A DNA stretch of 63,092 nucleotides from Candidatus Methylobacter oryzae (GCA_945861405.1 CAMAUL010000009.1:1-63092); one strand, 5' to 3'. Shown: positions 1-8,494, counted from the first letter of the stretch. The notes: a model not told the origin generated them from the letters alone. Made by a program: numbers and translations.

Positions 1-52
1 CGCGAATTTATTCGCGCTTTTTAACAGCTATCGCGCGAATAAATTCGCGCCC
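1..52. repeat. Tandem GCGAATAAATTCGC-type hairpins
   Basis: Two self-complementary blocks, one reading CGCGAATTTATTCGCG and one GCGCGAATAAATTCGCGC, lie within the first 52 bases. They resemble the family D hairpin at 17810-17831. The element runs off the left edge, so its full extent is unknown. Confidence 0.6.
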
Positions 53-124
53 ACAACATTCAACCATAACTATTTTCGGTTTAACTTAATGGCAGTGACT
101 TAACTCAGGCATCGCAAAAATGTT

Positions 125-152
125 AGGGACGGGGTTGCAAACCCCGTCCCGC
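125..152. repeat. GC-rich hairpin, terminator-like
   Basis: GGGACGGGGTT and AACCCCGTCCC form an 11-bp stem around a very short loop. A related GGGGCGG..TTTGCAAC hairpin lies after the membrane protein gene near 45.0 kb. There is no U-run, so it is either a dispersed hairpin or a weak terminator of an upstream gene outside the window. Confidence 0.45.
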
Positions 153-211
153 CTGAGAAAAACCGACAATGATGTGCAAACACTATAATTTTAAATATTG
201 GATCTTTGGAT

Positions 212-547
212 ATGACAACCAGCGAAAAAAAAATACACATTACTGCCCGTGTGGCCGAATACGCCATTCCATCGTTAAAAGATATGCTGGTTATGGGCAA
301 GCAGTCGCCGATCGGCTGCGTAGCCATGCGCAGGTCAATAGAGTTGTTGGTCAAGGCGCCTTTCGAGCATATCGAACCTGAAGACGATGTGATTTCGGAT
401 ATTCTGGTGCGTCAGCACTTATTGAAGCGCATATCCAGGGACGGACTGATCGATTTCGTTATCACAAATGTGAAACCGCTGATGGAACCTGATGAAATTT
501 TGTGCGTGGAAATGGATGTTAACGTCTTTCTATCAGAGGATAGTTAA
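212..547 (+). CDS. Hypothetical protein, probable partner of the downstream c-di-GMP protein
   Basis: This encodes a soluble protein of about 111 residues that I do not recognise. It has no signal peptide, membrane segment or cysteine cluster. A TTG codon at 206 would add two residues; ATG at 212 is preferred. Its TAA stop overlaps the ATG of the GGDEF-EAL gene by one base (TAATG), so the two are very probably co-translated, and the product is likely to act with that signalling protein. Its exact role cannot be read from the sequence. Confidence 0.75.
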   Translation: MTTSEKKIHITARVAEYAIPSLKDMLVMGKQSPIGCVAMRRSIELLVKAPFEHIEPEDDVISDILVRQHLLKRISRDGLIDFVITNVKPLMEPDEILCVEMDVNVFLSEDS

Positions 548-2841
548 TGGATCGATTGATTGTCGGCGACTGTTTATGGCGACAGGTGGTTCGGGTGTTG
601 GAAGAAGAGCGCCCTGCACCTGCGGCAGCACAGCCCCTATTCGCGGTATTCAGAGAATCCGTTGACAGCGGTGTTTTCGTCGGACTGGCTACGGCGCACG
701 ATATCATGCGGCATCCTGACTGGATTTTTGCGGATCTAACCGGACACCGGGAATTATTGTCTGTTGCTCCGGATAGTAGTGCGCGCCGGGCGTTGAAAAT
801 GATGGATCAGCATGGACTGGACGCTCTGCCGGTACTTGAACAACAGCTATTTGTCGGCGTGGTGACCCGGCAGAGTATTCTGGGAATGTTGCTGCAACGA
901 GAGCATCTGTTATTAATGGAATCCCGCGAGTTAAAGAAAATGCTGGATGTTAAACACCAACAGATTTTTTCCTGGTCAGAGAAACTTGCCGGGTCGCATG
1001 AAGCTTCGCGCAGTCTGCTCAGAGTGCTGGCGCATACGTCGGTTCAAAATGATCTGCTGCAAACCGGCATAGAAGCGCTTTCCAAGCTATTGGAAGCGCG
1101 TTATGGCGCTATTGGCATTCTGGATGAATCAGGTGCGCTCAAGCATTTCGTTTATACCGGCGTTAGCCCTGAACAAGTACAAAGTATCGGGCCTGTACCT
1201 CAAGGAAAAGGTCTTTTGGGTGTCGTGATTCAGGAAAACGTTTCGCTGCGGTTAGATGATATGACCAAAGATCCGCTTAGCGTCGGTTTTCCTCTGCATC
1301 ATCCGCCCATGAAAACCCTGCTTGCGGTGCCCATCTCCCATCATGGCCGCGTGTATGGACGCATCTATCTGTGTGACAAGGAGGACGGCGAGCCCTTCAA
1401 CAAGAACGATGAAGAACTGGTTTTTAGTTTTGCGCATTCACTATCGCTGGTATTGGATAATGCCCGTGAAATGGAGGAAATTAAGCAAACCCGGCAAAGC
1501 ATGGATTACATGGCGCATTTCGATGCCCTGACCGGTCTTCCCAATAGGACACTGCTTAAGGATAGGACTGAACAGGCGATTTCCCATGCCCAACGTAATG
1601 GTGGCATGGTGGGCATACTGTTTCTTGATCTGGATAATTTCAAGATGGTCAACGATACCCTCGGCCACACGTTGGGTGATGTCTTATTAAAAAAAGTCGC
1701 TGATCGGATATCGGATTGTTTGCGTGATGGCGATACTGCCGCCCGCTTGGGGGGCGATGAGTTTATTGTGCTGCTGCCCGATATTTCCGATACCCAGGAT
1801 GCCGCCAAGGTGGCGGGCAAAATTCTGGAATCATTGATGTTGCCTTTGGATATTGACCGGCATGAAGTTTTTGTCAGCATCAGTATCGGGATCAGCATTT
1901 ATCCCGACAATTCCAAAGACATGGATGGCCTTTTGGCTGATGCCGATAGCGCCATGTATCACGCAAAAAAATTGGGGAAAAACAATTATCAATTCTTTAC
2001 GCCGGAAATGAACAGTTCGGCGCAGGATTATATGAAACTTGAAAAACATTTGCGGCGAGCCTTGGAACAGAATGAACTTGAGCTTTATTACCAACCCCAA
2101 GTAGATATTGAAACAGGGTTAATCATTGGGGTAGAGGCTTTGATCCGCTGGTTTAGTCCCGAATTGGGCTTGGTTGCTCCGGCAGACTTTATTCCGTTGG
2201 CGGAAGAAACCGGTTTAATCGTGCCGATTGGCGACTGGATATTGAAAACAGCCTGTACCCAGGCCAGATTTTGGCAGCAAAACGGATTGCCGGTTCGCGT
2301 TGCGGTCAATTTGTCGGGCCGCCAATTTCATCGGGCCCAGAATCAGCAGCAAAGCCGACATCCGCTTCTGGATGCTGTCCTGGATGCGCTGGATGAAACC
2401 GGTTTACCGCCTGATTTGCTTGAACTGGAAATCACTGAGGGCATACTGATGCAGCACCTTGATACGACGATGGAGATTCTCAATACCTTAAAAAACATAG
2501 GCGTGCGTTTATCGGTTGATGATTTTGGCACCGGCTATTCTTCACTCAGTTACCTCAAGCGTTTTCCTATCGATACGCTTAAAATCGATAAATCATTTGT
2601 CAACGACATTTCCACTGATCCTAGCGATAAGGCGATTGTTGCCGCTATTACCGTAATGGCCCAGCAACTTAAACTCGAAGTGGTTGCCGAAGGTGTGGAA
2701 ACCGAAGCGCAACTGGAGTTTTTACGCGAACTGCGCTGTCACTATGTTCAAGGCTATTACTTCAGTAAACCGCTGCCAGCGGACGAGGTTCTGTTGCTTT
2801 TGCAGCAAGGGAAGTATCCATGGCAGTGGGCAGGTAGATAA
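547..2841 (+). CDS. CBS-GAF-GGDEF-EAL bifunctional c-di-GMP signalling protein
   Basis: A cytoplasmic 764-residue protein that can in principle both make and degrade cyclic di-GMP. A CBS-like pair occupies about residues 30-120, a GAF sensor about 160-305, a GGDEF domain about 320-485 and an EAL domain about 495-755. The GGDEF motif is intact (LGGDEF, 402-406) and an RxxD inhibitory I-site (RDGD, 393-396) sits five residues upstream. The EAL signature (GVEALIRW, near 530) and the DDFGTGYSS loop are intact, so neither half looks dead. There is no membrane segment, so inputs should be cytosolic (nucleotide for CBS, small molecule for GAF). It is translationally coupled to the small gene upstream. 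The net activity cannot be predicted. Confidence 0.93.
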   Translation: MDRLIVGDCLWRQVVRVLEEERPAPAAAQPLFAVFRESVDSGVFVGLATAHDIMRHPDWIFADLTGHRELLSVAPDSSARRALKMMDQHGLDALPVLEQQLFVGVVTRQSILGMLLQREHLLLMESRELKKMLDVKHQQIFSWSEKLAGSHEASRSLLRVLAHTSVQNDLLQTGIEALSKLLEARYGAIGILDESGALKHFVYTGVSPEQVQSIGPVPQGKGLLGVVIQENVSLRLDDMTKDPLSVGFPLHHPPMKTLLAVPISHHGRVYGRIYLCDKEDGEPFNKNDEELVFSFAHSLSLVLDNAREMEEIKQTRQSMDYMAHFDALTGLPNRTLLKDRTEQAISHAQRNGGMVGILFLDLDNFKMVNDTLGHTLGDVLLKKVADRISDCLRDGDTAARLGGDEFIVLLPDISDTQDAAKVAGKILESLMLPLDIDRHEVFVSISIGISIYPDNSKDMDGLLADADSAMYHAKKLGKNNYQFFTPEMNSSAQDYMKLEKHLRRALEQNELELYYQPQVDIETGLIIGVEALIRWFSPELGLVAPADFIPLAEETGLIVPIGDWILKTACTQARFWQQNGLPVRVAVNLSGRQFHRAQNQQQSRHPLLDAVLDALDETGLPPDLLELEITEGILMQHLDTTMEILNTLKNIGVRLSVDDFGTGYSSLSYLKRFPIDTLKIDKSFVNDISTDPSDKAIVAAITVMAQQLKLEVVAEGVETEAQLEFLRELRCHYVQGYYFSKPLPADEVLLLLQQGKYPWQWAGR

Positions 2842-3030
2842 AAACATTGTGTCCGGGGTAAATACCCCATACGCATCAAGCTAAGCAAAAAGTCCGTATA
2901 GCCAATCAATAAAATGCAAGCTTGTGAGTAACTACTCACCCCTTTTTTAACCGCAAAGCCGATTCTTACTGTCCAAGGCCAGCTTTGGACTCCAGAAAGT
3001 ATGCTATCGGAGTTCAAAGCTTCCGCTCCT

Positions 3031-3076
3031 CGGCAACTGCTCCTGCGTTGCTCTACCTCCTGCATCCATGCAGTCG
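3031..3076 (-). repeat. Family A repeat, copy 1
   Basis: The complement of CGACTGCATGGATGCAGGAG followed by GTAGAGCAACGCAGGAGCAG and TTGCCG. It contains the palindrome CTGCATGGATGCAG and a shorter ACTGC/GCAGT end pair. Confidence 0.85.
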
Positions 3077-3212
3077 TGCTCACGCCCCTTACCTACATCC
3101 ATGTAGGCAAAGCTGGCTTTGAACATTACAGAAGCGGGCATTAGATAGGGTGAGTAGTTACGCTTGTGATTAATAAACCAGAAGGACACAAAGTTTTTAC
3201 CCCCGTTTTTCT

Positions 3213-3260
3213 CGGCAACCGCTCCATGCGTTGCTCTACCTCCTGCATCCATACAGTCGT
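3213..3260 (-). repeat. Family A repeat, copy 2
   Basis: Same orientation as copy 1 but with the variant CGACTGTATGGATGCAGGAG and CGCATGGAGCGGTTGCCGAG. Two copies in one element suggest internal duplication. Confidence 0.85.
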
Positions 3261-3359
3261 TCATGAACTTCATGTTCTTCATGGTTTTATGCCTTAGCTT
3301 GATGCGTATGGGTAAATACCCGGCGGCATCTCATGTTGCTATGAATTTCACCCTCCCCA

Positions 3360-4226
3360 TCACGCTCTAATTTGCCCGAGAATCCCATCCAGCTCTTCCA
3401 AGCTGGAATAAGCGATGACCAGTTTTCCGGTGCCGTTTTCTTTATGCTCGATTAGCACCTTAGCGCCCAGTTTTGCGGTCAGGTCTTCCTGCAAACGCAA
3501 GGTGTCTTTGTCTATTTCCTTGGGCTTGGTTATTTTAGGCTCGGCTTGGCTGTCTTTAACCAGACGTTCTGCCGCCCTGACCGTTAAACTTTCCTTGACG
3601 ATCTTGTTGGCCGCAGCCACTTGCTTGGGGCCGTCCAGGGACAGCAACGCCCGTGCATGACCCATTTCCAGCTGCCGTGTGACCAATAATTTTTTCACAT
3701 CCGGGTGCAAATCGATCAATCTTAATAGATTGGTCACTGTAGCGCGGGATTTGCCCACCGCATCGGCAACTTGCTGATGGGTCATTTCAAACTCGTCCAG
3801 TAAGCGCCTTAACGCTTCCGCTTCCTCCAACGGATTCAGGTCTTCCCGCTGAATATTTTCAATCAGCGCTATCGCCATGGCGGTGCGGTCGTCTATGTCC
3901 TTGATGACCACCGGCACATGCTGCAATCCGGCCAATTGCGCGGCTCGCCAGCGGCGCTCTCCGGCAATAATCTCGTATTTTTCAAAAGTAAGCTTACGCA
4001 CCACCACCGGCTGGATGATGCCTTGCGCTTTGATGGAGTCAGCCAATTCCTGTAGCTTTTCGGGGTTCATATCTTTTCTTGGCTGATACTTGCCCCGCTG
4101 CATATGTTCGATAGGCAGGGCATGAAGCTGATGGACTTCCCCTGTTTCCGCTTGTTCGTCTTTATTGGAAATAGTGCCCAATAAAGCATCCAGCCCTCGA
4201 TTTAATCCGCGTTTTCTTTCAGCCAT
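3360..4226 (-). CDS. parB: Chromosome-partitioning protein ParB
   Basis: A CTP-dependent DNA clamp that loads at parS and, with ParA, segregates the origin region. From the ATG at 4226 the product has 288 residues. An N-terminal RKRGLNRGLDALL helix (ParA-interacting in the family) is followed by the ParB/sulfiredoxin-like domain with GERRW (89-93) and ENIQR (123-127), both CTP-binding motifs. A helix-turn-helix follows (about 145-175), then a C-terminal dimerisation segment. A TTG start three codons upstream is possible. It follows the mini-ParB gene by about 410 bp of repeat DNA, which may separate it transcriptionally from parA. No perfect parS palindrome was noticed in the window. Confidence 0.96.
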   Translation of the reverse strand: MAERKRGLNRGLDALLGTISNKDEQAETGEVHQLHALPIEHMQRGKYQPRKDMNPEKLQELADSIKAQGIIQPVVVRKLTFEKYEIIAGERRWRAAQLAGLQHVPVVIKDIDDRTAMAIALIENIQREDLNPLEEAEALRRLLDEFEMTHQQVADAVGKSRATVTNLLRLIDLHPDVKKLLVTRQLEMGHARALLSLDGPKQVAAANKIVKESLTVRAAERLVKDSQAEPKITKPKEIDKDTLRLQEDLTAKLGAKVLIEHKENGTGKLVIAYSSLEELDGILGQIRA

Positions 4227-4290
4227 AAGGTTCAACTTTTCTCTTAATTTTAAATAATGTTTCGTTCCTACGCGCTACGCTTATTGCTAG

Positions 4291-4499
4291 ACACAAGTAT
4301 TTTAAAGCACGTCATCCCGGCAGGGATTGCCGGGATCCAGAAGCCATGGATGGCGATACCGAAAACAGACAACAATATCAAGCATTCACATCCCTGTGCT
4401 CTCGGCAACTGCTCCTGCATTGCTCTACCTCCTGCATCCATGCAGTCGTGGATTCCGGCAATCCCTGCCGGAATGACGGTGTACCGCAGACACTTGTGT
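4291..4499. repeat. Composite hairpin element, copy A
   Basis: The outer ends ACACAAGT (4291-4298) and ACTTGTGT (4492-4499) are inverted. Inside each is a hairpin-forming inverted repeat: CGTCATCCCGGCAGGGATTG on the left and CAATCCCTGCCGGAATGACG on the right. The interior holds a family A copy. A second copy in opposite orientation lies at 62589-62806. Such a structure is typical of a non-autonomous miniature element. Confidence 0.75.
4403..4449 (-). repeat. Family A repeat, copy 3
   Basis: A near-consensus copy inside composite element A, directly abutting the right-hand GGATTCCGGCAATCC arm. Confidence 0.85.
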
Positions 4500-4587
4500 A
4501 TAACGACGAGCGTGCCGCATGGGAACAAAACAAAGTATATTACGTGCTTTTAAATTAGCGCCTATACATATATATCCGCGCCATTCG

Positions 4588-4622
4588 TCGACTGCATGGA
4601 TGCAGGGCAATGCAGGAGCAGC
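4588..4622 (+). repeat. Family A repeat, shortened copy 4
   Basis: It begins CGACTGCATGGATGCAGGGC but lacks the internal GGAGGTAGA segment. It ends about 15 bases from the stop codon of the mini-ParB gene. Confidence 0.7.
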
Positions 4623-4637
4623 GTAGCGGTTCTATTC

Positions 4638-4895
4638 TTATTTATCCGGCACCTCAAACTCTTCAAGCAATTTTTTTAAACTCTCTGCTTCTTCCAGCAA
4701 AGCATGGTGCTCTTTTTGAGTGCTTTTGAAAAACGCCACCACCAGTGCCGTTTGCTTTTCGACTTCCGCGCCAGCCGCTGGCCGTGTTTCGCCCTGACGC
4801 GCACTTTTAACCGGCAGATGCTTCTCCTCATTTGCGGAATCATCAGCTAGCAACGCTTCAAGCCCCCGGCCTAAGCCACGCTTCTTTAAATTCAT
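4638..4895 (-). CDS. Miniature ParB-like protein lacking the CTP and DNA-binding core
   Basis: An 85-residue product. Residues 1-16 (KKRGLGRGLEALL) match the ParB N-terminal helix that contacts ParA. Residues 49-81 align without gaps to residues 115-147 of the full ParB at 3360-4226, ending LLEEFE versus LLDEFE. The part between, including GERRW, is missing, and ENIQR has become KSTQK. There is no HTH and no dimerisation domain. Its ATG overlaps the parA stop by four bases, so it is co-translated with parA. It looks like a duplicated parB with a large internal deletion and a lost 3' half; a shortened family A repeat lies just beyond its end. It may be a decaying remnant or a ParA modulator; the open frame and intact coupling mildly favour expression. 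Confidence 0.8.
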   Translation of the reverse strand: MNLKKRGLGRGLEALLADDSANEEKHLPVKSARQGETRPAAGAEVEKQTALVVAFFKSTQKEHHALLEEAESLKKLLEEFEVPDK

Positions 4896-5668
4896 GGGCT
4901 ATTTTGTTTTTCTTTTCTGATCATTTCACCCGCCAAAGCGATATAGGCCACAGACCCCCGGGACGTCCTGTCGTAGCTCAGCACCGGCAAACCATGGCTT
5001 GGCGCTTCCGCCAGACGGACATTTCTTGGTACGCAAGTCCTGAATACCTTATCGCCGAAATAGCGGATCAATTGCTCAGAAACATCCTTAGTCAGGCGGT
5101 TCCTGTCGTCATACATGGTGCGCAAAATGCCTTCCAGATACAGGCTCGGATTGACGGTGTCCTGAATGTTTTTAAGTGTGCTCATCAATGCCGACAAGCC
5201 CTCAAGAGCATAATACTCGCACTGCATCGGCACCAGCACGCTGTTGGCGGCGACCATCGCATTCAAGGTCAGCATGTTCAGTGAGGGAGGGCAATCAATC
5301 AGGATGTAATCGTAGTCCGGCTTAATCGGGATCAACGCATCGGCCAGCCGTCGCTCCCGGTGGTCGGCCTGCATCAACTGCACTTCGGCTGCGGTCAGAT
5401 CGCCATTGCCGGGAATCACCGAAAAACCGATGTCCGGCATTTTAATAACCGTTTCCGAAGCAGGCACATCTTCCATCAACAAATCATAGCTGGAATATTT
5501 GACCTCCTGCTTATCGATACCGCAGCCCATCGCCGCATTGCCCTGCGGATCAAGATCCACCAGCAACACGCGCCTATTCGCCGCAGCCAGCGAGGCCGCC
5601 AGATTTACGCTGGTGGTCGTTTTTCCTACACCACCTTTTTGATTGGTTACGGCAATTACTTTTCCCAC
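4892..5668 (-). CDS. parA: Chromosome-partitioning ATPase ParA (Soj)
   Basis: A 258-residue deviant-Walker P-loop ATPase that forms nucleoid-bound dimers and pulls ParB-parS complexes. KGGVGKTT at 11-18 is the deviant Walker A with its signature lysine, and DLDPQGNA and LIDCPPSL are the other conserved motifs. The short N-terminus without an HTH marks a chromosomal rather than plasmid ParA. The gene abuts rsmG upstream (stop at 5669) and overlaps the mini-ParB gene downstream by 4 nt, giving the order mnmG-rsmG-parA-mini-parB-parB. Confidence 0.97.
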   Translation of the reverse strand: MGKVIAVTNQKGGVGKTTTSVNLAASLAAANRRVLLVDLDPQGNAAMGCGIDKQEVKYSSYDLLMEDVPASETVIKMPDIGFSVIPGNGDLTAAEVQLMQADHRERRLADALIPIKPDYDYILIDCPPSLNMLTLNAMVAANSVLVPMQCEYYALEGLSALMSTLKNIQDTVNPSLYLEGILRTMYDDRNRLTKDVSEQLIRYFGDKVFRTCVPRNVRLAEAPSHGLPVLSYDRTSRGSVAYIALAGEMIRKEKQNSP

Positions 5669-6328
5669 TTACCCTACCTCGGCCTGTTCAGGCGATTGAA
5701 TTCGCACCAGACATCGTTCAACATCAGATCCCGGCACACCAACCGATATGACGGATTTTTTTGCGCTAATCTCGGCCAGTTCCGCATCCGGATTCTGCCC
5801 CTTCATTGCCAGCAACACGCCATCCTGAGTCAGTAAATGCGCGGTCAGCTTCACCATATCGGACAAGCCGGCAAATGCCCGAGTAAGAACTGCATCATAT
5901 GCCTGTTCAGGATGATAATTTTCCACGCGACTGTGGATAACGTCCACGTTTTTTAGCTTCAATTCCAACACGACCTGCTGCACAAACCGGGTTTTCTTGG
6001 CATTGCTATCGAGCAGGGTAAAGTGTATTTCGGGCAAACAGATCGCCAGCGGAATGCCCGGCAAACCCGCGCCGGTGCCTATATCGATAACCCGCTGGCC
6101 TTCGATATGGGGAGCAATCGCCAAGCTGTCCAGTATATGCAGCCGCGCCATCTCCTCCCGATTCCGTATCGCGGTCAGATTATAAGCTTTATTCCATTTT
6201 TCAATCAGTTTTATAAAGTCAAGCAACTGATCGAGTTGATGGTCGGTTACGTTTAAATTTAATGAGGCTATGCCGGAGACCAGGATGTTTCGGCAGGCCC
6301 TTCGGCTTTGCTCAGGACAGGCTTCCAT
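5669..6328 (-). CDS. rsmG: 16S rRNA (guanine527-N7)-methyltransferase RsmG
   Basis: A SAM-dependent methyltransferase modifying G527 of 16S rRNA. VIDIGTGAGLPGIPLAI is the SAM-binding motif; KWNKAYNLTAIR and HILDSLAI are family signatures. The 219 residues are slightly long because the N-terminus ([12 protein letters not shown]) is encoded by a family C repeat inserted directly after the start codon. The start overlaps the mnmG stop by one base (TGATG). The extension precedes the conserved fold and is probably tolerated. Confidence 0.95.
   Translation of the reverse strand: MEACPEQSRRACRNILVSGIASLNLNVTDHQLDQLLDFIKLIEKWNKAYNLTAIRNREEMARLHILDSLAIAPHIEGQRVIDIGTGAGLPGIPLAICLPEIHFTLLDSNAKKTRFVQQVVLELKLKNVDVIHSRVENYHPEQAYDAVLTRAFAGLSDMVKLTAHLLTQDGVLLAMKGQNPDAELAEISAKKSVISVGVPGSDVERCLVRIQSPEQAEVG
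6298..6321 (+). repeat. Family C repeat in rsmG
   Basis: CCCTTCGGCTTTGCTCAGGA followed by CAGG. On the coding strand it is read in frame as CPEQSRR near the N-terminus of RsmG. Confidence 0.85.
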
Positions 6329-8199
6329 CAGGCGCTTTTCTTCTTTAGATAAACCAGCAACAGGGAAATAGCAGCCGGTGTAATGCCGGGAATACGCGAT
6401 GCCTGACCCAAGGTTTCCGGACGCTGTTTTTTAAGTTTTTCACTCACTTCGTTTGAAAGACCGGGGACGCCGTTGTAATCGATAACTTCAGGCAAGCGCA
6501 GATGATCGTAGCGCAAAGCCTTGTCTATCTCGGTTTGCTGCCGGTCGATATAGCCTGCATATTTGGCCTGAATCTCAACCTGCTCGGCCACCTGCGGATC
6601 CATATCCCGGGCATCGTCCATAAACGACAGCAGCTGCTGAACATCGACTTCCGGGCGGCGCAGCAAGTCCATCAAATTGGCTTCGCGCATTAACGGCTTG
6701 CCCCAAAATTGCTCGACTTGACCAGCCTGTTCCGTTTCCATCCTGACCCATTTCTTTTTCAAGTCGTCCTGCAACTGGGAGACCGCAGCCCGTTTGGTCT
6801 CGAAAGCTTGCCAGCGCGCATCGTCAACCAAACCCAGTTCCCGGCCTTTTTCGGTCAGGCGCAAATCGGCGTTATCTTCCCTGAGCAGCAGCCGGTATTC
6901 CGCGCGGCTGGTGAACATCCGGTACGGCTCTTGAGTGCCTCGCGTAATCAGGTCGTCTATCATCACGCCGATATAGGCCTCATCGCGTCCTGGACACCAA
7001 CTGTCCAGCCCCTGAACCAGACGCGCCGCATTAAGCCCTGCGATTAAGCCTTGAGCCGCCGCCTCTTCGTAACCGGTGGTACCGTTGACTTGCCCGGCAA
7101 AAAACAGCGCATCCATGTGCTTGGTTTCCAGCGACGATTTCAAATCCCTGGGATCGAAAAAATCATATTCAATCGCATAACCGGGCCGCAAGATTTCGGC
7201 ATTTTCAAAACCCAGCATCGAGCGCACCAGCTCATACTGCACATCGAAAGGCAGGCTGGTCGATATGCCGTTGGGATAAATCTCATGGGTATTCAAGCCT
7301 TCCGGTTCGACAAAAATCTGGTGCGAATCCCGGTCGGCAAAGCGCACCACTTTATCTTCTATCGACGGACAATAACGCGGCCCGACGCCCTCGATAATCC
7401 CCGAATACAGCGGCGAACGATCCAGGCCGGAACGGATAATGTCGTGGGTTTTACTGTTGGTGCGGGTGATATGACACGGAATCTGCCGGGGATGCTGCTC
7501 ACGCTTGCCGATAAACGAAAACACCGGCACCGGATCATCGCCATGCTGCTCTTCCAGCTTGCTAAAATCAATCGTCCGGCCATCAATACGCGGCGGCGTG
7601 CCGGTTTTTAAGCGGTCGATCCTGAACGGTAATTCCCTTAAGCGCTCGGACAAAGCGATGGAGGCCGGATCGCCCGCACGGCCACCGCTGTAGTTTTCCA
7701 GACCGATATGTATTTTGCCGCCCAAGAACGTGCCGGTGGTTAAAACTACGGCTCTTGCGCTAAAGTCCAAGCCCATTTGAGTTTTAACACCGGCAACCCT
7801 GCCGCCCTCGACGATCAAATCGGACACGGTTTGCTGAAACAAGGCCAGATTAGGCTGGTTTTCCAGCGCCGTTCTTACCGCCTGCTTATAAAGCTGACGA
7901 TCCGCCTGAGCGCGAGTCGCCCGAACCGCCGGGCCTTTGCTGGCATTCAAGGTGCGAAACTGGATGCCGCCATGATCGATGGCCCGAGCCATTATGCCGC
8001 CCAACGCATCGACTTCCTTAACCAAATGCCCCTTGCCTATCCCACCAATTGCAGGATTGCAGCTCATTTGCCCCAAGGTGTCGATATTTTGCGTCAGCAA
8101 CAACGTGTTAGCACCGCACCGGGCCGATGCCAACGCCGCTTCCGTACCCGCATGACCGCCGCCAACCACGATGACATCAAAGTCTTTTCTAAATTTCAC
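6328..8199 (-). CDS. mnmG: tRNA 5-carboxymethylaminomethyluridine enzyme MnmG (GidA)
   Basis: An FAD enzyme that with MnmE installs the cmnm5 group at wobble U34 of several tRNAs. The 623 residues match the normal length. The N-terminal dinucleotide motif [13 protein letters not shown], the [11 protein letters not shown] segment and the C-terminal [13 protein letters not shown] region are all present. It is the first gene of the minus-strand mnmG-rsmG-parA cluster; the promoter should lie in 8200-8279, which it shares divergently with the arfA-like gene. Confidence 0.97.
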   Translation of the reverse strand: MKFRKDFDVIVVGGGHAGTEAALASARCGANTLLLTQNIDTLGQMSCNPAIGGIGKGHLVKEVDALGGIMARAIDHGGIQFRTLNASKGPAVRATRAQADRQLYKQAVRTALENQPNLALFQQTVSDLIVEGGRVAGVKTQMGLDFSARAVVLTTGTFLGGKIHIGLENYSGGRAGDPASIALSERLRELPFRIDRLKTGTPPRIDGRTIDFSKLEEQHGDDPVPVFSFIGKREQHPRQIPCHITRTNSKTHDIIRSGLDRSPLYSGIIEGVGPRYCPSIEDKVVRFADRDSHQIFVEPEGLNTHEIYPNGISTSLPFDVQYELVRSMLGFENAEILRPGYAIEYDFFDPRDLKSSLETKHMDALFFAGQVNGTTGYEEAAAQGLIAGLNAARLVQGLDSWCPGRDEAYIGVMIDDLITRGTQEPYRMFTSRAEYRLLLREDNADLRLTEKGRELGLVDDARWQAFETKRAAVSQLQDDLKKKWVRMETEQAGQVEQFWGKPLMREANLMDLLRRPEVDVQQLLSFMDDARDMDPQVAEQVEIQAKYAGYIDRQQTEIDKALRYDHLRLPEVIDYNGVPGLSNEVSEKLKKQRPETLGQASRIPGITPAAISLLLVYLKKKSA

Positions 8200-8279
8200 T
8201 AGCGCTATGTACTCTTAAAAAATGGTATATTACTGCTGTGTGGACTCACACAAACTTGGCACATTATAAGAGGTAAACG

Positions 8280-8486
8280 ATGAAAAAACGTAAAAATCCG
8301 AAGGGAACGGATGGTATTCCCAACCAAAACCCGGTCGCGAAGTACGCGCACCTGTTTAACAAAGCGCAAACTTTTTGCGATAAAAGCAAATACAGCCGCA
8401 AAGCAAAACACCCAAGGCAGGAGGCTAGTCCAATGGTTCCTCGCGGAATTATTGGACTAGCCTCTTGTTTTATCCTTCAAGCCTGA
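8280..8486 (+). CDS. arfA: Probable alternative ribosome-rescue factor A, with hairpin inside the ORF
   Basis: A 68-codon frame with a good ribosome-binding site (AGAGG, 6 nt upstream). Residues 17-48, NPVAKYAHLFNKAQTF followed by KSKYSRKAKHPRQE, resemble the conserved core of ArfA (in E. coli NAIEALLHDPLFR, then KGKGSYMRKGKH). ArfA rescues ribosomes stalled on non-stop mRNAs by recruiting RF2. From codon 48 the reading frame is itself a perfect 14-bp hairpin (8421-8464) followed by a T-rich run. In E. coli the equivalent hairpin causes termination or RNase III cleavage, giving a non-stop mRNA controlled by tmRNA; the same logic is inferred here. The hydrophobic tail encoded after the hairpin would then rarely be made. 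Confidence 0.75.
   Translation: MKKRKNPKGTDGIPNQNPVAKYAHLFNKAQTFCDKSKYSRKAKHPRQEASPMVPRGIIGLASCFILQA
8421..8464 (+). terminator. Intragenic hairpin of the arfA-like gene
   Basis: GAGGCTAGTCCAAT (8421-8434) pairs perfectly with ATTGGACTAGCCTC (8451-8464). TTCC/GGAA extends the stem inside the loop, and TTGTTTT follows. It starts at codon 48 and precedes the stop codon by about 20 bases. Confidence 0.85.
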
Positions 8487-8494
8487 GCTCACAG

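Larger units (their letters stand above)
2853..3325. repeat. Nested inverted-repeat element with two family A copies
   Basis: Outer inverted repeats, with CATACGCATCAAGCTAAG at about 2869-2886 and its complement at about 3293-3310, enclose about 470 bp. Inner inverted repeats (GTAACTACTCACCC near 2928; complement near 3149) lie inside. Two family A copies (3031-3076, 3213-3260) and a family F segment (3078-3116) fill the interior. No transposase is encoded. Reading frames here contain only repeat-derived peptides. The element lies between the convergent GGDEF-EAL and parB genes. Confidence 0.7.

Noticed and set aside
3004-3282. Open frame with CMDAGGRA peptide repeats
   Set aside because: It is made of two family A repeats and the element arms, with no ribosome-binding site; similar frames occur in every A copy.
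4268-4528. Open frame across composite element A
   Set aside because: It is translated repeat sequence with hairpin arms read as amino acids.
5931-5939. DnaA box (TTATCCACA on the minus strand) near parAB
   Set aside because: A single box inside rsmG, with no cluster or AT-rich unwinding element; not an origin.
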